64,000 nt of DNA from Seleniibacterium sp963677135 (GCA_963677135.2 CAXXLS010000009.1:1-64000), one strand, 5' to 3'; positions 55,125-64,000 are shown, counted from the stretch's first letter. Made by a program: numbers and translations. Notes: generated from the letters alone by a model not told the origin.

Positions 55125-56084
55125 TTAATTCACCACATTCAAAGCCCGCCCCTCAATGAAAGCCGCAATATTTTCCGCAACCAGCTGAATCAAACGCTGC
55201 CGGGTTTCGAGCCGCCGCCAGCCGATATGCGGGGTCATGATCACGTTGCTCATGCTGAACAAGGGATTGTCCAAAGCCGGAGGTTCGGGATCCTGAACAT
55301 CGAGCCCGGCCCCCGCGATCCTGCCGCTTTGCAGGGCGTCAATCAGATCGGATTCCTTGATGATCCCACCGCGCGCGGTATTAATGATATAGGATCCCGG
55401 CTTGCAGAGCCCCAGTTTCTCGCTGTTGATCAGGTGCCTGGTCTCGGCGTTGAGGGGACAGTGGATGCTGATGAAATCACTCTGGCGGAGCAGGTCGTCC
55501 AGGGCGACCGACACCACCCGGGAATCGTTCCAGGTCCGTGGAGTGCGGCTGGAAATCAACACCTTCATCCCCAGGGCCAGGGCGATCTTCATCACTTCCT
55601 GGCCAATAGCGCCGCTGCCCCCGATCAGACCGAGGGTCTTGCCGGTGAGTTCAAAATGCGGCACCATCAGGTGCCTGGTGAAATTATCAAAGTTGCCGCT
55701 GGCCAGCATGTGCTGCTGCTTGGGCAGTGAGGCACTCAGGTTGAGAATAAAGGTTATTACCAGGTGAGCCACGGCCTCGGTGCTGTAGCTGGGAATATTG
55801 CAGACGGCGATCCCCTTGGCGCGGGCCGCTTCGATATCGATATTGTTAAATCCGGTCCCCGCCTCGCAGATCAGCTCGACACTGGCGGGAAACCGGGAGA
55901 TGATATCACCGCTGACCGGCATTTCCTTGGTGATCACGATATTCTGGCCGGCCACCCGTTCGAGAATCTCGGCATCGCCGGTGTCGGGATAACTGGAGCA
56001 GGCGACAATCTTTTCCAGGGCGGAAAAATCCAGGCCCTTATCAAAATCAATTTTATCGACGTTCAGAAAAACGGCTTTTTTCAT
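55125..56084 (-). CDS. D-isomer-specific 2-hydroxyacid dehydrogenase
   Basis: 319 residues. The NAD site is LGLIGGSGAIGQEVM. The catalytic triad is NTARGG (Arg), DVQDPEPP (Glu) and TPHIGW (His). The substrate could be glycerate, hydroxypyruvate or lactate-like acids and cannot be settled here. Its 3-prime end abuts repeat array 4. Confidence 0.9.
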   Translation of the reverse strand: MKKAVFLNVDKIDFDKGLDFSALEKIVACSSYPDTGDAEILERVAGQNIVITKEMPVSGDIISRFPASVELICEAGTGFNNIDIEAARAKGIAVCNIPSYSTEAVAHLVITFILNLSASLPKQQHMLASGNFDNFTRHLMVPHFELTGKTLGLIGGSGAIGQEVMKIALALGMKVLISSRTPRTWNDSRVVSVALDDLLRQSDFISIHCPLNAETRHLINSEKLGLCKPGSYIINTARGGIIKESDLIDALQSGRIAGAGLDVQDPEPPALDNPLFSMSNVIMTPHIGWRRLETRQRLIQLVAENIAAFIEGRALNVVN

Positions 56085-56350
56085 AAAACCCTCACCTTCG
56101 TAGCGAACAATCTTCTGTTACAAGCGGTAGACTGCGAGAATAACAGAGAACCGGCCAGGTTCAACCCCATATCCCGTCAATAGCCAGAATCCCCGGAAAA
56201 TTTGACCGGCTCGGCAGGCCGTCAGATATTTGTCGGAACCGCCAGGCATAATGGGTCGCTGTAATCTGGTAAACTGTCCGGAACCATAAACATCCGGCCC
56301 GGAAAACCCTGCCCGGCCCTTCCGGCCGGGCCTTGCCCTGGCAGAGAAAA

Positions 56351-57403
56351 ATGATGAAACTGACCAAGAAACAAGCTAAAACGGTCCGCCTCGCCATTGA
56401 GTCATGGTGCGCCGGACAGCTGATATCTCCTGCCCAGGCGGAACAGTTGCTGGCCAGTTACGAGCAGACCGGTTTTGACTGGAAACGGCTCGCCAGATAT
56501 TCCTTCTGGATCGCCATCATCTGCATCGTCACCGCCGTTACCGCCGTTCTGGCCGACGAAGCCCTGATGCGGCTGCTGGCCAAACTGTTCCAGGTGCCGG
56601 AGATCAGCAAATGCCTGGCTCTCGCGGGGCTGGCCGCCCTTTTCTATGGCTGGGGGATACGCCGCAAGACCCGCCGCCCCGAAAAGATCTACAGTAATGA
56701 AGCTGTTTTCTTCTTCGGTATCCTGTGCACGGCCGCCTCGATCACCTTTCTGGGCCGCGCCATCGGCAGCGACAGTGATCATTTTTCACTCCTGATCCTG
56801 CTGGCCACCTGCGTTTACGGCCTGCTGGGCCTCTGGTTCCCCTCAAAACTGGTCTGGACCTTCGCCCTGCTGACCCTGGGCACCTGGATGGGCACCGAAA
56901 CCGGCTATGTTTCGGGATGGGGAGCCTATTATCTGGGGATGAACTATCCCCTGCGCTTTGTCCTGTTCGGCCTGGTGCTGACCGCCGTCAGCGGACTGTT
57001 CGGGCGGTGGCCACGGCGACGCGATTTTCTCAAACCGACCCGGGTCATGGGCCTGCTCAACCTGTTTATCGCCCTGTGGATCATGTCGATTTTCGGCAAC
57101 TACGGCGACCTGTACGCCTGGGAGCAGGCGCGACAGATCGAGCTGTTTCACTGGTCGCTGCTGTTCGGTGCCGCTGCCGTAATCGCCATTTATCATGGCA
57201 TCAAGGAAGACGACCGCCTGACCAGGGGCTTCGGCCTGACTTTTCTGTTTATCAATCTCTATACCCGCTTTTTCGAATTTTTCTGGGACAGCATGCACAA
57301 GGCGATCTTTTTTGCGGTCCTCGGGGCGAGTTTCTGGTACCTTGGTGCCCACGCCGAAAAGATCTGGGCCCTGGGGAGGGGCTTCGAAAAAAATCAGGAT
57401 TAA
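56351..57403 (+). CDS. DUF2157-type polytopic membrane protein
   Basis: 350 residues. The soluble N-terminal 55 residues (AIESWCAGQLISPAQAEQLLASYE) form the DUF2157 helical motif, followed by about ten hydrophobic helices. Function unknown in the family. Followed after 32 bases by a DUF4019 gene. Confidence 0.7.
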   Translation: MMKLTKKQAKTVRLAIESWCAGQLISPAQAEQLLASYEQTGFDWKRLARYSFWIAIICIVTAVTAVLADEALMRLLAKLFQVPEISKCLALAGLAALFYGWGIRRKTRRPEKIYSNEAVFFFGILCTAASITFLGRAIGSDSDHFSLLILLATCVYGLLGLWFPSKLVWTFALLTLGTWMGTETGYVSGWGAYYLGMNYPLRFVLFGLVLTAVSGLFGRWPRRRDFLKPTRVMGLLNLFIALWIMSIFGNYGDLYAWEQARQIELFHWSLLFGAAAVIAIYHGIKEDDRLTRGFGLTFLFINLYTRFFEFFWDSMHKAIFFAVLGASFWYLGAHAEKIWALGRGFEKNQD

Positions 57404-57435
57404 CCCGTAGATATCTGTTTCATCCGGAGGGGATT

Positions 57436-57858
57436 TTGAAGAATTTCAGCGCGTTGGCTTTCCTGGCAGGCTGCGTCCTGCTGGTCATGCCGGTGGCACC
57501 GGCTACCGCCAACCAGGAACAGGCGGCCATAAAAGCCGCGGAACATTTCCTGTTCCTGGTCGATACCGGCCAGTACGCCCAAAGCTGGGACGAAACGGCC
57601 GGCTTTTTCAAGAACCTGGTGCCCAGGGAGGAATGGGTTCGGCAGCTCAAGGCTCTGCGTCCGGCCTTCGGCCGCCTCCTCAAACGGAAGATCAGGTTCA
57701 AGAATTCCGCTCAGAAGCTGCACGGCGCTCCGGACGGAGAATACCTGGTCATTCAGTACGCAACCTCCTTCACCGGCAAAAGAGAGGCCATGGAAACCGT
57801 GACCCCGGCTCTGGAGCAGGATGGCCACTGGCGGATCGTGGGCTATTATATCCGCTGA
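57436..57858 (+). CDS. secreted DUF4019-domain protein
   Basis: 140 residues from TTG 57436, preceded by CCGGAGGGG. Signal peptide to about residue 25 (LVMPVAPATA). The rest matches DUF4019: AAEHFLFLVDTGQYAQSWDETAGFFK at the start and a GHWRIVGYYI end. Function unknown. Confidence 0.75.
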   Translation: MKNFSALAFLAGCVLLVMPVAPATANQEQAAIKAAEHFLFLVDTGQYAQSWDETAGFFKNLVPREEWVRQLKALRPAFGRLLKRKIRFKNSAQKLHGAPDGEYLVIQYATSFTGKREAMETVTPALEQDGHWRIVGYYIR

Positions 57859-57871
57859 CAGCGCCTCGGGG

Positions 57872-58111
57872 AATGCCAAACCAGGGGGAATTGTCAGCGT
57901 CAGCCCGGGCGCGATCGGCGCGTTTGGCGCCAACCATCACCTGCGCCAGACCCTGACCTTCCTCAATATCTACACGATGCAGCAGCCGGAAGCCTACGTC
58001 GGCAATATCGTTTCGGCACTGGATGAAAACGACCAGATCGCTGATCCTGACACGCAGAAGTTTTTAAAAGATTGTCTCGATGCCTTCATCAACTGGCTGA
58101 ATACATTCTGA
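57872..58111 (+). pseudogene. C-terminal remnant of an NADPH-dependent FMN reductase
   Basis: About 80 residues starting NAKPGGIVSVSPGAIGAFGANHHLRQ and running to the end of the family (FLNIYTMQQPEAYVGNI). These are the last two strands and helices of flavodoxin-like FMN reductases. The nucleotide-binding N-terminal half is absent; the upstream DUF4019 gene begins immediately before. It is probably a deletion remnant. Confidence 0.7.
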
Positions 58112-58174
58112 GTGATGAGTCATCCCCTAACCCGGGGCAGGGCTGAAAGCCCTGTCACTACTTACGAACAGGAC

Positions 58175-58975
58175 ATGACAATGAAACCACGCATTCTTTA
58201 TCTGTCCCACGGCGGCGGTCCTCTTCCTTTACTTGGCGATGAGGGGCACCGGGAGATGGTGGCGACCCTGGAACAGCTTGCCGCCAGGATCCCGAAACCG
58301 TCAGCCATCCTGGTGGTCAGCGCTCACTGGGAAGCCGCGGTTCCCACCATCACGGCGGCTTTGCAACCCGAACTTATCTACGATTATCACGGATTTCCGC
58401 CGGAGTCCTACACCTTGACCTATCCGGCCCCCGGGGAGCCCGGTCTGGCCGGCCAGGTTCACCAGGCCCTGGCTGACAAGGGCTTCCGCGCCGAACTGGA
58501 CCAGCAGCGCGGTTTTGATCACGGGCTGTTCGTCCCCCTGAAAATCATGTATCCCCAGGCGGATATCCCCTGCGTTCAGCTCTCGCTGATCAAAGGGCTT
58601 GACCCTGATGCTCATCTGCGCATGGGACAGGCTCTACAGCAGCTGGACTACGCCAACCTGCTGATCATCGGCTCGGGATTTTCCTTCCATAACATGCGCG
58701 CCTTCTTCACCCCCGATAATGACGAAACCAGGGGCCTAAACGCAGCGTTTGACGACTGGCTGCTGGAAACCTGCGCATCTGCCGATCTCGGCCGGGCCGA
58801 ACGGCTGCAACGCCTGGCCCAATGGGAGCAGGCACCGGCGGCCCGTTACTGCCACCCCCGTGAAGAGCATCTGCTGCCCCTGCACGTCTGCTGCGGTTGT
58901 GCCGATACCCCCAGCTCCGAGACCTTCAAGCTGTCCATCATGGACAAGAAATCGAGCATGTACCTCTGGGCTTGA
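58175..58975 (+). CDS. LigB/DODA-type extradiol dioxygenase-like protein
   Basis: 266 residues. YLSHGGGPLPLLG near the N-terminus, SAHWEAAVPTI, and FDHGLFVPLKIMYP carry the His and other metal ligands of class III extradiol dioxygenases (YgiD/DODA). A GSGFSFHNM segment follows. The substrate (a catechol or DOPA-like compound) is unknown. Appears complete. Confidence 0.85.
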   Translation: MTMKPRILYLSHGGGPLPLLGDEGHREMVATLEQLAARIPKPSAILVVSAHWEAAVPTITAALQPELIYDYHGFPPESYTLTYPAPGEPGLAGQVHQALADKGFRAELDQQRGFDHGLFVPLKIMYPQADIPCVQLSLIKGLDPDAHLRMGQALQQLDYANLLIIGSGFSFHNMRAFFTPDNDETRGLNAAFDDWLLETCASADLGRAERLQRLAQWEQAPAARYCHPREEHLLPLHVCCGCADTPSSETFKLSIMDKKSSMYLWA

Positions 58976-59166
58976 AAGCTGCGGTCCTGACGTTATCCCT
59001 CCCGGTTCGGTCACCACCTTGACCGGACCGGGCCCATTCCTGCGCGCCATGCAACCCTCAAGATCCCCGGACCATTCCAGATTCTTCTTTATCGCCCGGT
59101 TTTTTCCCGCTATGATGCCGTTTTTCGTCACCCGTCACGCTCGTACCTGCAGAAACTGAATCTGAA

Positions 59167-59994
59167 ATGAATGACAATATCTCCTTCCGCCTGAGAATCT
59201 ACCTGACCATTTTTTCGGTTCTGATGCTGCTGGCCATCAGCGGTTTTATGCTCTTTGAACACATGTCCCTGACCGACGCCGTCTATTTTTCCATCGTCAC
59301 CATGGCGACCGTCGGCTACGGGGACATTCATCCCCAGACCGACATCGGCAAGATCCTGACCATGATCATCATCGTCGGCGGGGTCGGGACCTTTCTGGGC
59401 GTTGTCGCCAGCATTACCGACCTGTTTGTCAATCGCCGCGAGGAAGCGCTGCGCCAGCAGAAGATCGATATGATGACCGGGCTTTTCTTCAGCGAAATGG
59501 GCAATGACCTGCTCAAGCGCTTCAGTCGCTGTGATCCCGAGGTGTCCCGGCTCCATGCCCTGCTGAGGATCTCGCCAACCTGGTCCGCCAGGGACTTTGA
59601 ACAGGCCCGCAAAGAGATCAGCTCACAGCAACTCCGGATCGATGGTCGCCACAGTGATTTCCCCGGACTGCTGACTAGCCTTCAGCAGGGCGCGGACCTG
59701 CTGTTGCGATTACTCGAAAACCCCTATATTCAGGAGCACGAAACCTTTACCGACCTGCTCAGGGCTCTGTTCCATCTGCGCGACGAACTGCTCCACCGGG
59801 ACGACCTGGCCGCCCAGCCTGACAGCGACCGCAAGCATCTGGAAGGGGACGTCGCCCGAGTCTACAACCTGCTGGTTTATGAGTGGCTGCACTATGTCCG
59901 TTACCTGAAAGACAACTACGAATTCCTGTTTTCCCTGGCGGTGCGGACCAACCCTTTTGATCCACAGGCCAGCGTTGTGGTAAAAGAATCCTGA
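59167..59994 (+). CDS. two-helix potassium channel with helical cytoplasmic domain
   Basis: 275 residues. Two membrane helices flank a pore loop with TMATVGYGDIHP, the K+-channel filter. A short linker leads to about 180 soluble helical residues with no RCK or cyclic-nucleotide domain seen. The cytoplasmic part probably gates or assembles the channel; its ligand is unknown. Confidence 0.85.
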   Translation: MNDNISFRLRIYLTIFSVLMLLAISGFMLFEHMSLTDAVYFSIVTMATVGYGDIHPQTDIGKILTMIIIVGGVGTFLGVVASITDLFVNRREEALRQQKIDMMTGLFFSEMGNDLLKRFSRCDPEVSRLHALLRISPTWSARDFEQARKEISSQQLRIDGRHSDFPGLLTSLQQGADLLLRLLENPYIQEHETFTDLLRALFHLRDELLHRDDLAAQPDSDRKHLEGDVARVYNLLVYEWLHYVRYLKDNYEFLFSLAVRTNPFDPQASVVVKES

Positions 59995-60022
59995 CACCTG
60001 AAAGGAAATGAAGGTCAATCCG

Positions 60023-60283
60023 ATGAAACAACCCTGGTTCCCACGTAAAAAATACGGCTTCGGCTGGGGCTTTCCCAAGACCTGGCAGGGACTGCTGGTG
60101 CTCCTGGTCTATTTTTCCCTGTTTTTGGCCGGACTCAAATATCTTGAACAGCACCCGACCATGTTCCTGGTCTTTATCCTCTATTTCCTGCTGATAACCG
60201 GCCTGCTGTTCTTTGTCTGCTGGAAAACCGGGGAAAAACCGGGCATCACCAGAACCCCCCCGGACGAGGAAGACCCGCTGTGA
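60023..60283 (+). CDS. small two-helix membrane protein
   Basis: 86 residues from ATG 60023 (the 60008 ATG sits too close to AAAGGA). A basic aromatic start (PWFPRKKYGFGWGFP) and two helices (GLLVLLVYFSLFLAGL and FLVFILYFLLITGLLFFVC). The stop overlaps the racemase GTG. Not recognised. Confidence 0.55.
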   Translation: MKQPWFPRKKYGFGWGFPKTWQGLLVLLVYFSLFLAGLKYLEQHPTMFLVFILYFLLITGLLFFVCWKTGEKPGITRTPPDEEDPL

Positions 60284-60975
60284 AAACCATCGGACTGTTA
60301 GGCGGCATGAGCTGGGAATCGACAACCAGCTACTATCAGGCGATCAACGTCGGGATCAACTCTCACCTGGGCGGGCTGCACTCGGCCAAGATCTGTCTGC
60401 ACAGCGTCGACTTTGCCGAAATCGAAGAGCTGCAGCGCACCGGGCAGTGGCAGCAGGCCGGCACGATCCTGACCCAGGCCGCCCGCGGGCTCGAGCGGGC
60501 CGGGGCCGACCTCCTGCTGATCTGCACCAACACCATGCACAAGCTTGCTCCCCGAATCGAGGAGGCCATCGGAATTCCTCTCCTGCACATCGCTGACGCC
60601 ACGGCAGAACAGCTGGTTGAAGACGGTATCGGTACGGTCGGCCTGCTGGGGACCCGCTTCACTATGGAGGACGATTTTTTCCGGGAGCGCCTGCGGAAAA
60701 AGTTCGGCATCGGGGTCGTCATCCCGGAGAAGGCCGCCCGCCAGGATCTGCACGCGATCATCTTCAACGAACTGTGTCATGGCATGATCAATCCGAAATC
60801 TCGGACCAGGTTTCTGGATATCATCAACGACCTCGGCAGGCACGGGGCCGAAGCCGTCGTTCTCGGCTGCACCGAAATAGCCCTGCTGGTTCAGCAGCAA
60901 CATAGCCGGGTTCCTCTCTACGATACCACGGCCATCCACGCGGCCAAAGCCGTCTCCCTTGCCCTGGCGGAATGA
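60280..60975 (+). CDS. aspartate/glutamate racemase family protein
   Basis: 231 residues with two catalytic cysteines: LLICTNTMHKLAP and VVLGCTEIALLVQ. GLLGGMSWESTTSYY is the family N-terminus. YgeA/RacD-like; aspartate racemase activity is the usual call. GTG 60280 overlaps the previous stop, indicating coupling. Confidence 0.9.
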   Translation: MKTIGLLGGMSWESTTSYYQAINVGINSHLGGLHSAKICLHSVDFAEIEELQRTGQWQQAGTILTQAARGLERAGADLLLICTNTMHKLAPRIEEAIGIPLLHIADATAEQLVEDGIGTVGLLGTRFTMEDDFFRERLRKKFGIGVVIPEKAARQDLHAIIFNELCHGMINPKSRTRFLDIINDLGRHGAEAVVLGCTEIALLVQQQHSRVPLYDTTAIHAAKAVSLALAE

Positions 60976-61114
60976 TGACCGGGCAGAACCTCCTCCATGA
61001 AAATCCCTGCTGCCATCCCGAAGAAACTATGTTAGGCTTAATCATATCAGGATGTTACGATAGTCCTAAACAGCTGACTCCGGTCTGATTCCCTAAGTTC
61101 CTGCGAGGTCTGTA

Positions 61115-61849
61115 TTGACGTTTTTTTACCAATTACTGGTCTATTTATGCCTGGTATCCGCCCCCGCAGCAGTGGCTTCGGCTTCCGCTGCCCCCGAGGA
61201 GCTGGTCCTGAATACCCAGTACGAATTTCCACCCTACGTCATTCCTGATTCGCAAGGCGGGCTGACCGGCCACTCGGTGGCGGTCACCCGGTGTGTCGCC
61301 GAGAAACTCGGGGTCAGGCTCAAGGTTCACGCCTACCCTTGGTTGCGCGCCCAGCAATTGGTGCGTGAAGGGATCGGTGACGGCTTCTTTCCTGCGTCCC
61401 GCAATGCGGCGCGTGACGAGTTTGCCGTTCTCTCCGCCCCCGTTTCCCCCCAACGCTGGTACTGGTATCTTCCCGAGACAGACAACAGCGACGTTCACTC
61501 CCGGGACTTTAAAAACAACAAGTATGTCGGGGCCCGCCTTGGCTCGAATATGCATTTCTGGCTGAAAGACAACGATTTCAACCTGGCCTTCTACACCAAT
61601 GACTGGAAAACCCTGGTCATTGCCCTGGTCAATCATCGGGTCGATGCGATTCTTGCCAACGATGAGACCACCGACCCGCTCCTGCGCGAACTGCAGGGAC
61701 AGGAGCAGTTCCGGAAAGAATTGTGCCTCGACAAACCTCTCGGCGTCTATTTTTCCCAGAAATTTGTCGCCAGGTATCCGGACTTTATCCTGCGTTTCAA
61801 TCAGCAGGTGCCCGGCTGTGAAAGAAAACTGACCGATTTCATCGAATAG
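61115..61849 (+). CDS. periplasmic solute-binding protein, family 3-like
   Basis: 244 residues from TTG 61115. A signal peptide ends near ASASAA. QYEFPPYVIPDSQGGLTGHSVAVTRCVAEKLG is the family N-terminal lobe. No transporter genes lie alongside. Similar in kind to the 10577-11350 protein. Ligand unknown, amino acid-like by family. Confidence 0.75.
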   Translation: MTFFYQLLVYLCLVSAPAAVASASAAPEELVLNTQYEFPPYVIPDSQGGLTGHSVAVTRCVAEKLGVRLKVHAYPWLRAQQLVREGIGDGFFPASRNAARDEFAVLSAPVSPQRWYWYLPETDNSDVHSRDFKNNKYVGARLGSNMHFWLKDNDFNLAFYTNDWKTLVIALVNHRVDAILANDETTDPLLRELQGQEQFRKELCLDKPLGVYFSQKFVARYPDFILRFNQQVPGCERKLTDFIE

Positions 61850-61964
61850 CCGGTCAGGAAACCAGCCTCCCCGAGGATTCAGGGGGAGATTCCGGGTAAC
61901 CTTTTTGTCCGCCTCATGCTAAAATCCCGTGAACATTGTAACCACTCGCGGAGAAGAGCGTCCC

Positions 61965-62564
61965 ATGTCCCTGTATCTCAGCCTCTGGATCAAGCTGTTT
62001 TTCGTGCTCACCCCGTTTTTCGGTCTCACCATGTTTCTGAGCATGACCGAAGAATACGAACCGCCAAAGCGCCGCAGGTTGGCGATTTCCGTGACCGCAG
62101 CCGTCGCAATCAGCTGCATGGTGCTGTTTTTTGTCGGTCGACAGATTTTCGAGGTCTTCGGCATAACCCTCGATGCCTTTCGTATCGGTGCCGGCGTGTT
62201 GCTGATGCTCTCGGGCATCAGCCTGGTCAACGGCAAAGCGGCCACCCCGGTCGCCGTTAACAGTGATGACGTGGCCGTGGTGCCCCTGGCCATTCCTATT
62301 TTTGTCGGCCCGGCGACAGTCGGGACCCTGCTGGTCCTCGGAGCCGAGCTGAACACGGTCACCACCAAGACCATCGGCTCCCTGGCCCTGCTCAGCGCGG
62401 TTGCCTGTATCGCCATCGTGCTGCTGGCCAGTTCATTCATCAAGAATTGCCTGGGAGCCCGGGGGATTGTTATTCTTAGCAAACTGACCGGACTGATCCT
62501 CGCCGCACTGTCGGCCCAGATGATCATGACCGGCGTTCAGGGCTTCCTGAACATATCGGCATAA
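61965..62564 (+). CDS. MarC-family integral membrane protein
   Basis: 199 residues from ATG 61965, which has GGAGAAGAG upstream. Six helices with FFVLTPFFGLTMFLSMT and the conserved PLAIPIFVGPATVGTLL near the middle. Family function is unsettled despite the name. Confidence 0.85.
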   Translation: MSLYLSLWIKLFFVLTPFFGLTMFLSMTEEYEPPKRRRLAISVTAAVAISCMVLFFVGRQIFEVFGITLDAFRIGAGVLLMLSGISLVNGKAATPVAVNSDDVAVVPLAIPIFVGPATVGTLLVLGAELNTVTTKTIGSLALLSAVACIAIVLLASSFIKNCLGARGIVILSKLTGLILAALSAQMIMTGVQGFLNISA

Positions 62565-62662
62565 GCAGGCGCTGGCCACCGGCATCCATGCTGCTGAAGG
62601 CTTCGCCGGCAGCGGCGGACCTCAGCGCCCATCGTTCGCAACTCACAAGAAAAAGGATAAAG

Positions 62663-63238
62663 ATGTTTCCACCCATTATCAGAAAGCTCATGATTATGGT
62701 CGCCCTGGCCGCCGCTATTTTCAAATACTCCCAGGGGGATTCCAGCGGATTTGTGTACCTGGCCGCGGCCGGTCTGCTGGCCTACTATCACTTCCGCACC
62801 GGTTCCATGCTCCTTGCCTACAGCGCTTTCCGCAGGCAGGACTTCAAGCTGCTCCGCAAACTTATTGACGGCACCTCGAAACCGGAATGGCTGCGCCCTT
62901 CGAGCAGGGCCTGCTACTACTTCCTCAAAGGGATCCTCGCCACTGTCGACGAGAACTATGCCGAAGCCAAAACCCATTATCTTCAGGCCGCCAATCGACA
63001 CCTCAAACCCAAGCATCTGCAGTGTCTCGCCTACTGCGCCCTGGCCGACATGTCCCTGCACCTTGACCAGCAAGAAGAAGCCCGCGAGTTTCTGGCTACG
63101 GCCAAAACCTTTCCCGACGAACCCGGGGTGAATGAAATGATCGAACAGCTCGAACAGAAGCTGACGGCGGGCGGCGATCAGCCCCGGGCCGACGACGATC
63201 AGACGGCACCGGAATTGCCTGCCCGGGACGCGGAATGA
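62663..63238 (+). CDS. membrane-anchored TPR-like protein
   Basis: 191 residues from ATG 62663 (AAAAGGATAAAG upstream). Two N-terminal hydrophobic stretches, then helical repeats (YYFLKGILATVDENYAEAKTHYLQAANRHL and LAYCALADMSLHLDQQEEAREFLATA) of TPR type, and an acidic tail. Probably a scaffold. No partner is evident. Confidence 0.6.
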   Translation: MFPPIIRKLMIMVALAAAIFKYSQGDSSGFVYLAAAGLLAYYHFRTGSMLLAYSAFRRQDFKLLRKLIDGTSKPEWLRPSSRACYYFLKGILATVDENYAEAKTHYLQAANRHLKPKHLQCLAYCALADMSLHLDQQEEAREFLATAKTFPDEPGVNEMIEQLEQKLTAGGDQPRADDDQTAPELPARDAE

Positions 63239-63275
63239 ACGCGCTTTACTGACGATGGACAGCGAAAGGGAGATC

Positions 63276-63617
63276 ATGGACAGCCTGAAGAAGGATATTG
63301 CCGCCTTTATCGCAGAGCGCGACTGGGACCGCTTTCACTCCCCCCGGAACCTGGCTACCGGACTGACCATCGAAGCCGCGGAACTTCTTGAAATCTTTCT
63401 CTGGATGACCGATGAACAAAGTGAGCGCCTGCCCGAGACCAAACTGGACAACCTGCAGGACGAGATTGGCGACGTGATGATTTACCTGACCGAACTGGCC
63501 GGGACGTTCCACCTCGATCCCATCGCGTGTGCCAGGCGGAAGCTGGCGAAGAACAAGAGCAAGTACCCGGCGGACCTGGTGCGGGGCAAGGCGAAAAAAT
63601 ACACGGAGTATGAATAG
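63276..63617 (+). CDS. MazG-like nucleotide pyrophosphohydrolase
   Basis: 113 residues. GLTIEAAELLEIFLWM and LQDEIGDVMIYLTELA give the ExxE...ExxD metal sites of the MazG/RS21-C6 superfamily, which hydrolyse non-canonical NTPs such as modified dCTP. ATG 63276 has GGGAG at good spacing; 63255 is an alternative. Confidence 0.85.
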   Translation: MDSLKKDIAAFIAERDWDRFHSPRNLATGLTIEAAELLEIFLWMTDEQSERLPETKLDNLQDEIGDVMIYLTELAGTFHLDPIACARRKLAKNKSKYPADLVRGKAKKYTEYE

Positions 63618-63714
63618 TTCCGGGCCATCCCTGCCGCCTTGTCCCGATCCCCGGCAGACAGGCCGCCTGAACCCTGGGTCATGCTGCAGCTTTCCCTTTT
63701 TTATGCCTGTTTTA

Positions 63715-63742
63715 TTGTTGATCAGTTTTTGAGTGCTATCAT
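63715..63742 (+). promoter_or_regulatory. candidate promoter for the riboswitch transcript
   Basis: TTGTTG and TATCAT with a 16-base spacer, about 25 bases before the riboswitch. Confidence 0.4.
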
Positions 63743-63773
63743 TGAAATAAAACAGATGGTCCTGCGATCACTC

Positions 63774-63860
63774 TCGATAAGCCAAACTGCCCGTAAGGGC
63801 AGGACGGAAAGTTACGGGTCTTAAACCGACCGCCGCTTCAAGACAGCCGAACTGCCGAAG
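63774..63860 (+). promoter_or_regulatory. GEMM-class cyclic dinucleotide riboswitch
   Basis: AAGCCAAACTGCCC, GTAA tetraloop, GGGCAG, then GACGGAAAG, ACGGGTCTTAAAC and, after a variable loop, AAGACAGCCGAACTGCCG. This matches the GEMM-I layout: a GNRA-capped P2 hairpin, GACGnAAAG joining strand, and P3 closed by GTCTT/AAGAC. Related Geobacter riboswitches bind cyclic di-GMP or 3-prime,3-prime-cGAMP; which one applies depends on the P1-side base equivalent to position 20, which I cannot fix by eye. Confidence 0.85.
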
Positions 63861-63891
63861 GAGAAACCGACCGGCCAGTTCGGCTTTTTTG
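63845..63891 (+). terminator. terminator overlapping the riboswitch 3-prime strand
   Basis: AGCCGAACTG (63845-63854) pairs with CAGTTCGGCT (63876-63885), followed by TTTTTTG. The left arm is also part of the aptamer, so ligand binding should prevent termination (an on-switch). Confidence 0.85.
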
Positions 63892-63952
63892 TTCATTTTT
63901 TTTGGAGGGTTGCCATTTTTCCCGAACGGCGAGGGAGGAAAAGGAGAGACGG

Positions 63953-64000
63953 ATGAATAACAGGGAAATAAGCAATGCTCTTGAAAAAGCCCAGGAGCAG
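63953..64000 (+). CDS. start of the riboswitch-controlled gene, cut by the window edge
   Basis: ATG 63953 with AAGGAGAGACGG upstream; 16 codons visible (MNNREISNALEKAQEQ). Too little to identify. Confidence 0.6.
   Translation, partial: MNNREISNALEKAQEQ

Overview
The window looks like chromosome from a marine or saline, acetate-using anaerobe of the Desulfuromonadales/Geobacterales type. This is inferred from gene content, not from a marker gene. The supporting content is an rnfABCDGE operon, the NAGGN compatible-solute genes, an acetate permease beside a Cache-domain protein, and a GEMM-class riboswitch resembling those of Geobacter relatives. Core genes are GC-rich. The stretch from about 26.7 to 46.2 kb is clearly AT-richer.

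Layout. 0-3.7 kb: NAGGN operon (asnO, ngs, M42 peptidase). 3.8-10.6 kb: thioesterase, LysE exporter and the Rnf complex. 10.6-13.5 kb: a solute-binding protein, a histidine-rich secreted protein, thiE and thiM. 13.5-18.1 kb: a leftward SRPBCC / flavin oxidoreductase / UbiB-kinase / phasin-like cluster, divergent from a MerR-B12 regulator that carries the CarH light-sensing residues. 18.3-20.2 kb: a ketopantoate reductase-like gene and a glutaredoxin-like gene with a palindrome like the one in front of the regulator. 20.2-24.7 and 50.0-55.1 kb: four arrays of a mosaic repeat of about 458 bp built from eight hairpins in series. 25.6-46.3 kb: an integron with intI, attI and 18 gene cassettes. 46.4-50.0 kb and 51.5-63.6 kb: ordinary chromosomal genes. 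The window ends with a GEMM riboswitch, overlapping terminator and the first codons of its target gene.

The integron is the most interesting part. Its attC sites fall into three subfamilies. Many of its cassettes look like defence or competition genes: two HEPN proteins, a ParA-like ATPase paired with a RelA/SpoT synthetase, two PD-(D/E)XK-like proteins, a caspase-like peptidase, and an envelope-toxin gene of Tlde1 (DUF2778) type overlapping a secreted partner. Four insertion sequences (two near-identical inverted IS630, one IS4, one IS5) each sit inside a cassette gene. In all four cases collapsing the target duplication restores the reading frame. One of these split genes, a zinc-ribbon membrane protein, does not appear as a recognisable reading frame until the IS is removed. 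Two cassette genes also carry an in-frame TAA in the same CCTTTAAC context.

The first 6.3 kb contains three single-base homopolymer frameshifts in otherwise well-conserved genes (asnO, ngs, rnfB). These look more like sequencing errors than real inactivation. I recognised no tRNA, rRNA or CRISPR array.
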